Source: Ptychodera flava
Lineage: Eukaryota > Hemichordata > Enteropneusta > Ptychoderidae
DNA: 64,000 nucleotides
Direction of reading: 5' to 3'
Assembly (NCBI RefSeq): GCF_041260155.1
Contig: NC_091942.1
Span: 10,926,001 to 10,990,000 of the forward strand
Shown: piece after piece, positions 63,413 through 64,000 of the stretch
Position numbering within the stretch: the stretch's first letter is position 1
Layout of the letters: each line of letters starts with the position of its first letter
Position numbers and translations under genes: made by a program
Notes under the pieces: generated by a model
The model's database searches: none
Seen by the model: the letters and a program-made list of their open reading frames with translations, nothing else
What the model was told of the DNA's origin: nothing

Positions 63413-63770
63413 CGCCCCGGGAACAGATATTCGGACACTCAGATTTCTACAATTGTTTTCTGATCTACTTCTTGTGGGAGGGAGGGGTCATTTTAAAGCT
63501 CTTGGAGAAAGAAAAACTTTAATTAACCGTCTTAGTTTTTTGAAAATCGAAAATTTATTTTCCCCCCATTGAGTTAACACAGGGGATTGGCAGCTATTTT
63601 GAATTTCAAATATCGCAAAATCATTATGTTTGATAATTTGTTTCGCTAGATCCAAACTGTGCATGTCGACCCCGATTTTTATCGTTGATTTGGTAAGAGA
63701 ATGGTCAAAAGTTTCATTTAGGAAAGTTTGAGCAAAAGTTTTAAGTCTTTCACTTTCGAGGCGCATACTA
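63413..63770. repeat. GGTGACCCC dispersed repeat, fullest copy, in intron 1 of gene 5
   Basis: Runs from GCGCCCCGGGAACAGATATT to AAGTCTTTCACTTTCGAGGC and joins in one copy the two halves seen separately in intron 4 and in the 3' flank of genes 1-4. Noncoding. Confidence 0.6.
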
Positions 63771-64000
63771 ACTTAAGTAAGACATCTCTGAGATCTATGC
63801 ATCTTCATAGCTCATTTTGTGACCTTAGCATGTTTCTTGCAGTACCATTTTCACAGACATATTTTAAACATATTTGACCGGTCTGGTTAAAACTGTTTCA
63901 TTTTATTAGTTACAAACACGGCCCACACAGAAGGACCGTGTTATTAAACAAAGCTCCCTATTCATTCCCAGTTACGTAGTTCTTACCAGAGCATGGATCC

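Overview
The window is eukaryotic and looks like an AT-rich, repeat-dense animal genome. It has small phase-matched exons with GT/AG introns, long introns, many (TA)n, (TG)n and (TTTA)n tracts, and abundant inverted-repeat elements. Gene content and repeat style suggest a marine invertebrate deuterostome, such as an acorn worm or lancelet. That placement is an inference of low confidence, because nothing here fixes the species.

Region 1 (about 1-10,600) has no gene I can support. It holds two arrays of the same 180-190 bp tandem repeat in opposite orientation (about 350-1400 and 6390-7560), a second array of about 165 bp period (about 7600-8800), an inverted pair (7611-7785 / 9880-10050), C- or G-rich dispersed repeats, a CGTCCGTC-headed dispersed repeat and a CpG-rich stretch (1745-2960).

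Region 2 (about 10,600-62,200) is a tandem array of four units of roughly 13-16 kb. Each carries one six-exon cytosolic sulfotransferase (SULT) gene on the + strand. Genes 1, 2 and 3 read as intact 301-residue enzymes. Gene 4 has lost the exon 5 splice acceptor and has a 14-bp frameshifting deletion in exon 5, so it is called a pseudogene. Exon 1 of a fifth, more diverged SULT begins at 62768, and its remaining exons lie outside the window. All four array copies have Cys in place of the usual active-site Lys two residues before the catalytic His.

The array is a mosaic. The 3' half of unit 1 plus the 5' half of unit 2 is nearly identical to the 3' half of unit 2 plus the 5' half of unit 3. This implies a recent tandem duplication of about 14.1 kb whose junction lies in intron 5, not between genes. 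Comparing units gives filled and empty sites that date several mobile elements: a perfect 70-bp-arm palindrome with 8-bp target duplications, a 705-bp element with 31-bp perfect terminal inverted repeats (TIRs), a 682-bp TTAA foldback, a 185-bp TTAA MITE, a 301-bp MITE inside a Gypsy fossil, a Crypton remnant, and a fragment of 28S rRNA lodged in intron 3 of genes 2 and 3.

The most unusual structure lies between units 3 and 4 (50,166-53,131). It is an interleaved set of large inverted repeats whose ends read TTATCACATG and carry near-palindromic hairpins of about 150 bp on their outer side. Smaller relatives sit at the unit 1/2 and unit 2/3 junctions. It may be an undescribed DNA-transposon architecture. 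No protein could be assigned to it.
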